Origin: Rhea pennata
Taxonomy: Eukaryota > Chordata > Aves > Rheiformes > Rheidae
Direction: 5' to 3'
Length of the DNA stretch: 64,000 nucleotides
NCBI RefSeq assembly: GCF_028389875.1
Contig: NC_084669.1
Coordinates: forward strand, 9,447,501-9,511,500
The number at the start of each line of letters is the position of its first letter. Position 1 is the first letter of the stretch. Positions 40,101 to 52,600 of the stretch are shown here, in pieces. The notes beneath the pieces are model-generated. The model did no database searches. It saw only the letters and a program-made list of their open reading frames with translations, and was not told the origin of the DNA. A program made the translations under genes and the position numbers.

Positions 40101-43100
40101 ACCCTGGAAGAATCAGGTAATAGATTTCCTCCCCTTTTTAAGATCTGCCCTCTATTTCTAGTTTGAATGCATCTGACTTCCATTTTCAGGCACTGAATTT
40201 CATCATGCTTTTTCTACTAGATTAAAAAGCCAGTGATTATCAGAAGTCTCTCTCTCTCTCTAAATAAAGAAACAAGGTATTGTGAGCTTATCCAAGAGAA
40301 GATGAAGTCTCAGAAGCGGTATTTTCTAGCCTTTACATTTTTAATCTGACTCTTTTCCAGTCTATAAGTATCGCTTTATAAGTTTTTTCATTAGAGCAGA
40401 ACACAGCAATTGAACAGAACTCCGGTAATTCTGTACATGCACAGGGAACATTTTTTTTCTTACCTCCTGTTTAGTCATCCCTTGCTTAGCTTTATGTTAG
40501 CTCTTTTCACTTTCCTCTGTACTGTTGCACTGAATTTTACTCAACTGCTTACCTCCATTATTCTGAGAATTCATTCTCAGAGTTACTACATACATAATTT
40601 AATTTCTTCAGCATTTTACTTGTATTCTTTATGCTTAGATGCACAAACTCAGAGGTATGCTTTAGTACTCTAAACTCACTTGAAATGGTAACACATTAAT
40701 AAATGAGAAATCAGGAAGCACAGTAACTATGCAGAAAGATAAAGGCTGAAGAAACTTACCACTGCTATTTGAAATCTGACAGTAGAATTCTCCAGGGTTG
40801 TACAGGGTACACACTATGACATCTACTGTTTGTTTAAGAGTTAATTTACTCCACATCCAAATGTTTTTGTTTGTTGTATCCTCTAGAGACATAGAGAGAG
40901 GGGCAGTAGAGGAAAGAAATTACAATAAATTCAGGGAAAGTTATACATCCTGAATGCTCATTCTTCATGTTCTAAAATTTCCTGTTATAAATAATCTAAC
41001 ATGCTAATTACCAGTGATGGCCTCTTCACAGACTAAAGACACACACAAAAGATGTGCCAGGAGCCTAATATATTTGATCACTGCTGATAGGGACAACCCT
41101 TAGAGGGATGGGGAAGAGAAACTGCAAAGAGCTACAGACTGGACGGCAGTTATCTGAACAAGGGAAACTTTGGAAAATTTTAGTTCCTAGTAAACAGGGC
41201 AGAGGACACAGAAGAGGGGAGTATATAGAGCGCTGGAAATGACTTAAAGAGGAAAAAAAACAAAAAATGAAAACAAAATGCACCAAAGGACAAAGATTTA
41301 TAGAAAGACTGACTGCAGATATTTGCAATGTACATTATTCTGTTATATTGCTTAATAAAGATGTAGAATATATGATATGAAAACTTACGACACACTGAAA
41401 GAAGGGCTTGTTCACTCCTTTAACGTATTACCAAAATTTCTTGTATTTATCGTAAGTCTCAAGTCAATTATAGCTTGTGGGAGGCAGCAGCAGCCTGCAG
41501 AGATATTCTGTCAGTCCTTCCAAAACTCAACTCCAAGTGGCTAGCCTTTGACTCTGGTAGACCTTTCCAGTCTCTGAATCACAAAATGGCTGGAATTGGA
41601 AGGGACCTTTAGAGATTTATCTAGTTCAACCCTCCTAGCTCAAGCAGCCTTTAGGGTCACCTAAAGCAGGCCACCCAGGATCCTGTTCAGATGGCTTTTA
41701 AGTATCTCTAAGGACAGGAATTCCACAGTTGATTGTCTTTCTGAAAAATGAAGCTCAAGTAAGAGATTTAAGTATCAGGATGGCTACATTGGGATACTTA
41801 ATGATATGCCCAGGATTTTGTCTGAGAACTGATTACTTGAGGAAGGAATATCGCCAATACGCAAAGTAAAGAAGTCTGGCTCTCACAGCTATCTTCCTTA
41901 TTCTCAGCAGAACGTAAGACTATCTTTCATACAGTAAAAGACTGTCAGATCCCTACTGGAAGGGGCAAAGAATGATCATTGTATATTGAGAAATATATTC
42001 AAAAAAGTAGAAGCTGACTCTTCCAGAAGGAAGAACTGATGAGAAAAATAACAGATGGCTGAAAGTTTAGAGAAAGTTTTAGGATGCTTAACAACTGTGA
42101 AATATAATTGTTTGTTCTTTCATGTGATGGCAAGATTTCTTCAAAATAGTTCCCTAACTCAAGAATACATTGTTTCTTAACTTCCAGTAAGTTAATCAAG
42201 ATCTGCTTTTAATGTTGGATCCAACAATCACAAATTTCAACAGTCCGAGTTAAAACAAGTTAATGAAAAATTATTTTTGAAGCTGGCAGAGAAATATGTG
42301 TTCAAATTCCAGTAGATAACACTGAATTTTAAAAGGCTTAAGACAAAAGAGATTATTGCTTTTTTAGAAACTCTGTTCAAAACATGGACGAAAGACTTGA
42401 AGAAACTTGAAAGGAAAGACTTGTATCTGACTGGATGAGTGAAACTGAAAGAGATAAAAAGTAACCAAAAAAAACTGAAAAGTACAACTGAAAAGTACAG
42501 ACAAACCCAGGATGATGGCCATACATCAAGATGTGTTTGAATATAAACATAATAACAAAAATTACTATTGATTTAAATTTTATGCCAGGTTCCTTACACT
42601 TTTCAACAAAGATGTCCTAGCCATGAACCATCTGGTGAGGAAAGTCAAAATTAGAAACCTGGATATGGTCCTGACACAAACACTTTCTCCCAGTTTTCAG
42701 TACATATAGATATTATGGAACAGAGATTAAGACTATACAGTTTCACTAGTCATAGGATGGAAAGGAGGAGCTTAATGTGCTTCATAGAGTAGCTGGGAAC
42801 TTTCCCAGAATACAAAAGCAAGTTGACACACTGTTGCAAACCTTTCCAACTGAAGCTTTAGTTGCTAAAAGCAAAATAAATAAATAAATAAATAAATAAA
42901 AGCATCAACCGAGGCAACTAACCTCTTTACTCAGGAAGTCTTATGGACTACTTCAGCTCAACAACCTTTGAATGATTAAATACACTGTTACATGTGTAAA
43001 CTATAGGACAGTGAGGATGAAACACTACTTGAGCTAAAGAACAAGGGCAGTAAGAACAAGATGTTACTAACCAATCACGTACTACTTCAGCTGGAAATCA

Positions 43101-46100
43101 GGAAACTTCTAACCAGAGAAAGTGGAAATACTAGTACAGTCTTCTAAAAGTAAGTGATTGCAACCTAAATATAAAAATATACAATTATTTTTTTTTCCTA
43201 CCCATGGAAATGTTGCGAAGGGTAGACTTGATCCAGTCCAGAAGGTTCTTGCCTGTAAAAATTGGTATACTTCGCACCTATTCTAGTAAGAGCTTAAATA
43301 AAGCCAGCACTGCAGGATCAGCTTACAGTACTCACCATTTGTCTCCTCCTTAACATCACTCATTTCAATTGCAGGCAAGGCCATCTTTGATTCCTCAGCT
43401 GCACAGCCTTTTTCTATGAGATAGTTTGATACACTTTTTACTGCAGTAACTGATGCATCTATAAGCTCCACTACAGAGGTATTACTTTTTTTATCAACTA
43501 CTTTTACTGTGAACACTTTTTCTTGCACCAGTTGTTTCATAAGGGAAATAGCTTCTGAGGTCCAGGATCCCATCAGTGGCTTTATACCTAAACAGTCAAA
43601 TTACACAGAAAGATTCTGAGAACAGTCCAGGCCTTGGCAACATGCAGAAGGAGAAACAAAACTAAGATTACAGGTCAAAAAGCAGATTTATCAGGGAATT
43701 CTCCTCACTCTTCAGACTTACAAGACCATATAATAATAATAATAAAATTAGATTCTGAATTTTTGCTACTGGACTTAAGAATCTCACAAGAGGTAATGAA
43801 CAATGAGCTAGTAACTTATTTAGTACGTTATTCCTTAAAAATAAATGTAAATTCAGATTAATTACTTTAATTACTTTTGCTATGAATACCCAAAGAAGGG
43901 TTGGCCATTGGGTCTCAAGAATACAATCTAGCTTTCAACATACATTCAGAGTAATGTTAATGATCTCTCAAACAATGAGGTATCTCCTACAGCAACTATA
44001 AGCTTCTTATATTTTTACTGTTTACATTAATTTTGTAAATTTAGCAAAGTTATAAACAGAATTTTATAGTCATTTGTTATCATAGGTGGGTTGCGTTCCA
44101 GAAAGATATTTTATGCAGTAGTAATCCTTGACTTGAATCAAAAAACATCTGATTTAATTTTACGTCAATATATAGACTTTCGCAGTCCTAAAATAAGCAT
44201 TAGCAGCTATAGCCAGCATGATTTGCCTCTGAAGGGAGATTTCTTTTAAAGTCGTGTTCCATATGCATTGGTTCCATCTCTACAAATGAGGGAGGCATTG
44301 CCTTAGGTTTTCCTCCAAAGTAAAAAGCAGCAACTAAGAATTCTGGAAATAATGCCTCCTTTTATCTCCACCCTTTCCCTCATTTTAAAAGAAGATGCTA
44401 GAGGCATGTAATAATTGGATAAATCCACTTATTCTGTCTCTCTCCAGTCTGAAACAGCTTATCATTTATTTCATACCTGCCAAAGTACATCTTATAGCTT
44501 GAACTGGAAGGTCCATTAATCTTTGAATCATAGGACGAAGTCTAGTCAGGTGAAGAACTTCAAAATTACCATAATCTATATAACCCACCAGAACAGTATC
44601 TTCAGAAGCGTATGTTAGGACGGCAGCACGATACCAAAGATTGTCTTCTAGAAAGGAAGATACAAATGCCCATAGTAATTGCTTTTAACTCCTTGGAACG
44701 GGACTATTTCTTGAGCATATTCCAATATAAAACAAAATAACAATCTCAAACTTGAGGCAGCAGTACAGTTCACACAAAGCTTCATGGAACCCTCATAGAA
44801 GATGGCATCTACCTCCTTCATCCCTTGTGTGAGTTACGAGTTGCAAATGGTCACTTCCTTCCATGCTGAACTTCCTCTCCTTCAAATATATATCACATGG
44901 AAGAACTACATTACGTGGATGAAGTGCTTAGATTAAATATATTTAAACAATGAACAGTACTTCAGCCATCAGAGCCGAAGGACACACTTTTAAAAGCCAT
45001 AGAACAGATCTAATCATTTAAATTCAATAAATATACTTGAGAAATATAAGCTGACTGCCAAGTATATGAAAAAGTTTGAACTAATGATGGCATTCCTTAG
45101 CTAAGCATCTGAAACCACTGTCCACTCAAATGCCAAGACATAACATTGACTAGCCTCACACACACAGAGCCATAGCAGCAACATTTCTGAAAGGCTCAAG
45201 AAGAACAAGGTAACTTAAGAGCTGAATGCAAAGGAGATTGACTTACGAAGAAAAAATAGACTCATTTACATCCTACTGCACTCAGGCAAACAGGACTTCA
45301 TATTCTTATAAAGAAAAGACATTTCTTTGATAAAGACATTAATTTCTGTCACAAAATACTGCTTCATACAGAACATCAACCTATGTTTAGGCAAGATACA
45401 CAAAATTATCATGAGATGTCTAGTTATCACCGATGTCAAGTGTCTAAGTTCCAAACATAAAATTCAAAACTATGAGGTCTTTGCTACCTAGATATTGAGA
45501 GGACAAATTCTACCAGAGTAACATGCTATATATGTATAATTCTGCTTCCCTTTTCTTTTTTTTTTTTTTTTTTTTGTCTAAAGTTAAAAGTCGATATTTA
45601 TTTCCAGCCACACAAAACAGTGCTCAGCAACAGACAGCAATCCAATTTCTTCATAGTCTTTTCAAAAGACTACAACTTTATACAAGTGATCCAAGTGTTA
45701 GATGTTTGCTCAATGAAGGTACTATTTCATAGTCCTTTTGAACCAGTATTTGACTGCTGTCATATTTACCATTGATAACTTTTTTAAAGAATCACTACCA
45801 AATGCTATCCACAGCTAAAACTAGATACAAGTGAAAACTTTGTACAAAATATTTCTAAACATAAGTAATTCTGTAATTTGTAATCTGATAATATATTAAA
45901 GCAACTTAAATAGTCTTATTTTCACCTGTTCTTTACCTGTGAATTGGGCACAGCACACATTTCCAACAGCAGGACGGAAATCTGGGATACTGGGAATTTT
46001 ATCACAATATTCACCAAGAGATGCTTGAAGCTCAGCAAGATGATCTGATGTTAAAATACACAGGGTTTGGAAGCCTTATAGTTATTATAAAAGCACAAAC

Positions 46101-49100
46101 ACCAAAAATCTTTAGTTCAAAGTCTGGAAGAAAATCTTGTATGATAATGGAATATACACAATTTTATTATTCCATATAATGCTTAATCCAACTCCGAAAC
46201 AGTGACTGATCTGATCAGATCAGGACTCTTCAGTCTGTAATGCTGAAGAGAATCAAGACACAAGTCTGAGAAACCACAGCACTAAAGAAAATGCACAGAG
46301 ATAACCATTCACAGACTTTCAATACATAAACATAACTGAAGCTAGTAAAAATCAAAACAAAGCAAGTGGAGCCAAGTTAAAATGAAACAGAAGACAACAG
46401 TTCTTCAAACAACAGGTAGATGGCCAGCGTAACTTCCTGCCAAAGGACAGTGTGTGCTATGAGTCTCCTGAGGATTCAAAGGGAGGCTGCAGAAGTTCAC
46501 AGAAGAAAAAGCCACCAACTTTTATGAAATGTACCAGACCACACCCAGCAGAGGAAGCACTTTTAGCTGACAATAAATGCACGTTTGGATAATGTTTAGG
46601 GGGATCCATCACACATGCTTACTGTGCTTTTACTCTTTCCCAGACATCTGTTCATAGTCATTGTGGGACTTCCAGCTGAGCATGCTGATCCATTGTACTG
46701 TTACCTATAGCCTTATGTTCTAGAGTAGCAGAAAACACCAAAGCATAGTTTGTGCATTATTCTCTCCTCTCTCTCTCCTCATACTCAGATATTTTTTTCC
46801 ATGCTATGATACAAACAAGCTCAGTCCAAGAGTTACCAAAAACTACAAGCACCTAGCCTATAGGGAAAACCTGCCCAGGCATAAAGAAATAATGCATTAT
46901 AGCAATAAACAGAGTAATAAGAAACTGGCATACATTTCTAGAACATGCAAAAGAACAGATTTATCATGTAGAAATTGATACAAATTGACTTCACATGACT
47001 GCTGAACGCCATGCCATACCGTCTTTCTACTTTGAATTACTCAAACTACCCAGAGATTATCATCTTACTAATTAATAAGCAGTATTTACAGCTAGCTGTC
47101 AAAAACTTCCTGCCCAACCCCACGTCTCTTAACTGACTGAAGTACAGCCTAAAGTTAGAGAACCACTATTATAGGTCAAACTATGTGACCAGCAACATCT
47201 TCCTCTAGCTATCCTCTACTGAAGAGGAGAAAAACAAGAAATAAACATACTAGACAGCTCGTTTTCAACAACTGAGTCACTTACGTCCATTGTGCATCTG
47301 CTGACAGAAAAAATTTTCTGGAGTTTGAACATGGGAAACCACACCAGCAAATGCATCACCAATACATACAGAGATACACTTTGCAACTGAATCAGCAGTG
47401 TGAAGTGGTTCTTTATCTTCAGGTATTTTGTCTTTACTTCTTTTAGAATGGTTTTCTAACACACACACACATACAGAGAGGAAAAAAAGAAAAAGAAAAA
47501 CAGGTTACTGATCAAGAACTCGATGACTCTGAAATGCACAACATCACCAGGCAGCAGAGACACTTAACGTTACACTAAATTAATCTGCAAAATCTAAATA
47601 TGCTAAAATGGTTTATTCATTTTGCTGGATCCTTTGGACTTTGAGGGCTCCTGCTATTTTGTCCATAACACATAACCATCACTAAAAAATTATTTTATAC
47701 CAGTAAGAAGCATGTGTGCTAGTGTTACTAGTGAAATCAAGATAGCTCCACTAGCCAATGTTTTTAAGTACGAGATTAAACTAGTGAACAGCTGGAATAT
47801 TTACTACATTCACAGATCCTTCCACACTGAATGATACTAAAATTCCCCAAACTTTGTCAGTATCCTACTTAAACCTGACCTGCTTACTCACCTCTTGGAG
47901 AGTCTGTGGCACTGCTCTTTGGAGTTAAATCAGAACTCACTTCTAGCAGTACTTCATCTAGACATTTCCCTATAATATAAATACATGAAACAAAGTAATT
48001 AGCTATTAATTAACCATTAATTAACCAACACGTAGTTGTACTTTAGTTTAGTCATAATTTAGTTTTGTTTTGTAACTATTTTCTAAGCATAACCTAAGTC
48101 ACAATCACATACTGAAGTGAGCACATTCTACTTATTTGTTGAGCACATAGCATGCTTAGAAAGTAGAATAGCAGTTTCAGAATAACACAAGCACCTGAGC
48201 TTCCTGAAGACCTTAGCAGTTCAAAGATTGTTACTGCTTCGTTCGTTTTATTTACTCAGTTAACATTTAAGAAGTCACTACCAGTGGAGCCTGTTGGTTG
48301 AAAAGCTGATTGCAACAATTCAGAACATATCACCAAACTTAACATAACTGAGTATGCAATGAAGTAGCAAGATTTAGAAGGAAATCCTGAGGGTTTTTTT
48401 TAGCAATTACATAGTCCATTCAGACGCATAGAACAGCATTTCAATCTTCTGATACAATTCTCTTAAACTGAAAACTTGTGTACAGATGTATAAGTTGCTT
48501 GTAACTGTTCCATTGTTTGAAGTAGCTACATCACAGAGTTCACTGAAGTCACACTGTTCTTGAAGAAACAAACACCTCCCCCCCCCCAACAGTCTAGGTC
48601 TATCTACCTCATCCCAGTCAAAAGAATTTTTTAAGAGGATCCATCATAATAGTGCCTATTCCTACCGTGTTCCTGCTTCAATCAAGCAACTAACTGTTGA
48701 CCCCCCTTGGTTTTTATCAGTTCTTTCCTGCTAAGGAAATCACAATAGAAAAAAAATCAGAGGAGAGAGGTCATGTAATAGATGCATACAAGATTTCATG
48801 AAGACCATGAGATTTTTGTGGTCTTCTTTCCAAGAGGCTGGTAGGTTATATTGCTCTGTCATCAGTGCACTGTAAAGCAACAGAACATGAAATCTGCCTA
48901 CTATAACCCTGGAACAGTCATATTTACACAGGACTTAGCTGCATCATCATCCTTTTAATTGCAGAGACTATGACAAGGAGATAAGCTTGCTGCTTATCAG
49001 GAATTCTATCAAATTAAGATCATCAAATATTTCTTCCTTTAAACTTTGTGGCTGCTCATCTACAAGAAGAATATTCTCAAATCACTATATTGTTTATGCT

Positions 49101-49661
49101 CTGCATCCAGGAAAAAACAAAACAAAAACAGCCCTCCCAACAAGGACAGCAGACATACCTTCTGTGTACTGACCTGGTTCCAAAATCATAGTTCCCTAGC
49201 TTAACTGAATATCTAAATCTAGACTCCTCAATAAAGTTCAGCTGTTCTCTGCTTGGCTCCACCAGGGAGTGTTTGTAAGTTACAATGTTGACTTAGACTT
49301 CTCAAACTAGATACAGATAGCAATATCAAGTAGCAGTATTGTCTACTAAACTCTTGTTTAGTCTATGTGAGTATGTATGAAGTATAATAAAAGCTAATAA
49401 ATCCACAGAGCGGAACTAGAAATTGATACTATAATTTTTAAGAGTCAAATAATGCATGAGAGATAGAAAAACATGATCCCACATTCATGTGCATCACACT
49501 AAAGTAGATGCAAACAAGAAAATTGAGAAAAAGTGAACTGGTTTTAAGATTCTACTGATTATGATCTACTAAAAGATCTTTTAAAGTTATTAAACTTGAG
49601 ATAAGATAGTTCAGGTACAGATCTTTTTAAATGATCTTATTAAAGTTAAAATTTAGGACCA

Positions 49662-49692
<31 letters not shown>

Positions 49693-52600
49693 GGGGAAGA
49701 TGGAAGGGAGCAGGAAAAGAAACTTCTTTTAGAGTATTATGAAAGGGGGGGGACACACGAAAGACTTGACAGTTGTTTGTTTTTCACACATTATCAAATC
49801 TGCCTTACTAGAATCTGGAAGAACAACATCCACAGCAAAACTCAGCATCATTTCTTCCTGTAATATGTCAACAACAGTTACTGAACAGTGTTTTCCTGTG
49901 AACTGAGGGAAAAAGCTGGTGATGCCCTCATTCCATCCTTCTTGTGTTGGATTGCAATTAGCAAGCGAACACTTAATGGCCTGGAAAGAAAAACTGTTAG
50001 AGCAAACTTTTTTTTGTGTTTATTTGCCTCCTTTAAAAAAAGTGATTAAATAATTAAGGCCCTCAAAAATATCATCTGGCATACAAAAGTAAAAGCTGCT
50101 TTTGGAACTTGAAACACTATTAATTGAAGTATTTTTTTTTTTTTACAAAGCACAGTTAAGAATTGGAATACTAAGTTCAATTCTTAAACTACATTTCCTC
50201 TTTGATTCTCCCACTATACATGCTGTCTTAGGTAATCATGGCTGTATCACACTTCAGTCTCTGTCTGAGCAAAGGCATATGCCCTAAGTTGTCCTCAGTT
50301 AAGGCTGACTGGTCTTAAAACAAGATTCAAAGGCTCTCAAAAACCTCTATGAACCCATCAGAAGACAGCTTGGAAGAATTCATTCAGAGTTTGTTCAACA
50401 GCTCTAGTCAGGACTGACACTGGTTTAAAGAATATTTCTCTATCCCTCTATGTGTTAAGTCAAACATACTTGACAGGTTAAAGCAGTTTATTTTGAAATG
50501 AACGACATTCACACAGTACAGCAACGAACTCAGCTGGATGACAAACAACTACCACAAATCTTGCAACTCAGGTCAGTAACTGCCTTCTTCATACCAAAAA
50601 AGGTTTGTCCAACCCACAAATTATTTTTCACCACTGTATTAGAACAAATCAGAGTACTCAGGCAGGATGTCTCCTCTGCTGCCTTCTAGAATAGAAGGGA
50701 AATGTGGGCCCAACTGTCCTGCAGTTACTTTACCAGCACAGAATCCAAGGATTCTATGATTCTGAGACTAGGAAGAAAAAAAGACAGGTCTTTCATTTGT
50801 GTGGAACATTTTAGAAAATTAATCTTACTACAGAATAGCAGTTCTCATACACCACTTCCACTAAAAACACAAAACACTGCGATAATGACAGTTATACTGA
50901 GACACGAGTTACACTCATTCTGAAAGCTACTCATTCAAAAATATCATAACTATCATCAGGAAAATAAAACTCACACATGGAGGAAATCGTTCAATGTCTT
51001 TGTGGAGTGCTTTAATCCTGGAGAGTGAAATATTTTCTTCATTTCCGTAATCAATGTAGAATATCCGGGCTTTCTTTTGCAATACATCCACATCTTTTAC
51101 CAGTGCTCTATTCCAGGTCTGTACAGAAATAAATGTTACCCTCTTCAGTAGGGACACTAGGTAGTGAGACAATACGTTTACTGCATTCCTCATCAAAATG
51201 CATACTTCAGTATTTACTCTATTTCATAAGGTTTGTTTTTAAGAAAAGGTAATTGAGCAATACGGAAGTAACTCAAATGAACACATCTCAGTGTAATGTT
51301 AGCTGCTGTGAGGACAGAATATCACTTCTACTAACATTGGCTGGCAATCAAAAATCTGCTTACAACAGAGAAGAAAGAAGGGGAAGGAATACAAAAAAAA
51401 ATATTGAAATGTGAGCCATTTTATTACAGGTGACTATGAAAATGCAATCAGAAAAGTCAGATGAGAAATGAATTAAGAATAACTTCCTTAAATCAGAAGA
51501 ATCATATTCCAGGCTCTTTCAACTGTGGTAATATAAATTTACTAAAAGCACAGAGCCTTTAAAGAGCAGTAGGACAGACCACTACAAGGTCTAAGTACTT
51601 GAAAATACACAGAGATAAAGCTTTTTGAGAAAAACTTCAGTGTCTTAAACTTCCATTCCATATATTACAAAGTTTATTATGTTCTCCAGACAGCATCATA
51701 AGTGGATATCTAATTTCACTGACAGATGCACAAAAGCAAGACATGCAGTTCAACAGGCTTAACACAGAACTGTCATTTTCAGAAAGCTGTTACCTGATCC
51801 AAAGAATATTTTGCAACGCAGACTTCCCCTTTGATAGGGATATATTCTTCTTGAATAACCGTATCAGCATAACAGTCTTGCAGTTTCACAGAAATTTTAT
51901 TGATATTGTCTAAAACATCTGGAGAACTTATCTGGACATAAAATTCACTTGGATTCCTGAACTCTGTTACTATACCCTAAAGAGAAAAGCCACAGTACAA
52001 GAGAATTATGCAACAGCAACATACAGTATACCATCCAGGACTAGTGTGCATTTTAGTTACATTACAGCCTGTAATTGACTATTATCTAGCAATACTACCT
52101 GTAGAGAACAAATAGCAGTGATACTCACTTTCACAGAAACTGCTTTCTCCCTGTTTTCCCACTGTATTTACTCATATTCTTAAGAAAAAACTATCAAATG
52201 TTATATGTAAGCAAATTTAGGCAAAGAGCTGAAGTGAAATATGCAGATAGATAGCAAAACCTCAAATGCAATCTAACAAAGCACCTTAGTATTCTCTCAA
52301 AACAAAAATACCTGTATTTCCATAGCTTTCTTCAGCCCTAGAGTTTGGAGATCTGAAAGCATTACTTTCTGGATGTGTTCTTCCATCTTCAGGGAATCCA
52401 CGGACACTGAATTACCCTATTTAAAAGGGCTAAAAGTTATATTTAAATTGAAGTTGTTCAGATAAATGCTCTTGTAATAACAAGGGAAGAAAGAATAACC
52501 TTTAGCATTTAAGCAACATTTATGAAAGTGCTCTTGTCAACTTTCAACAAAGTAAAAGTCTTAAGGACTCCTTATTGGATTTGAAAATACAACCTTAAAA

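Noticed and set aside
50735-50765. Possible CR1 tail (GGATTCTATGATTCTGAG)
   Set aside because: The expected upstream CR1 sequence is absent, so this is too short to call.
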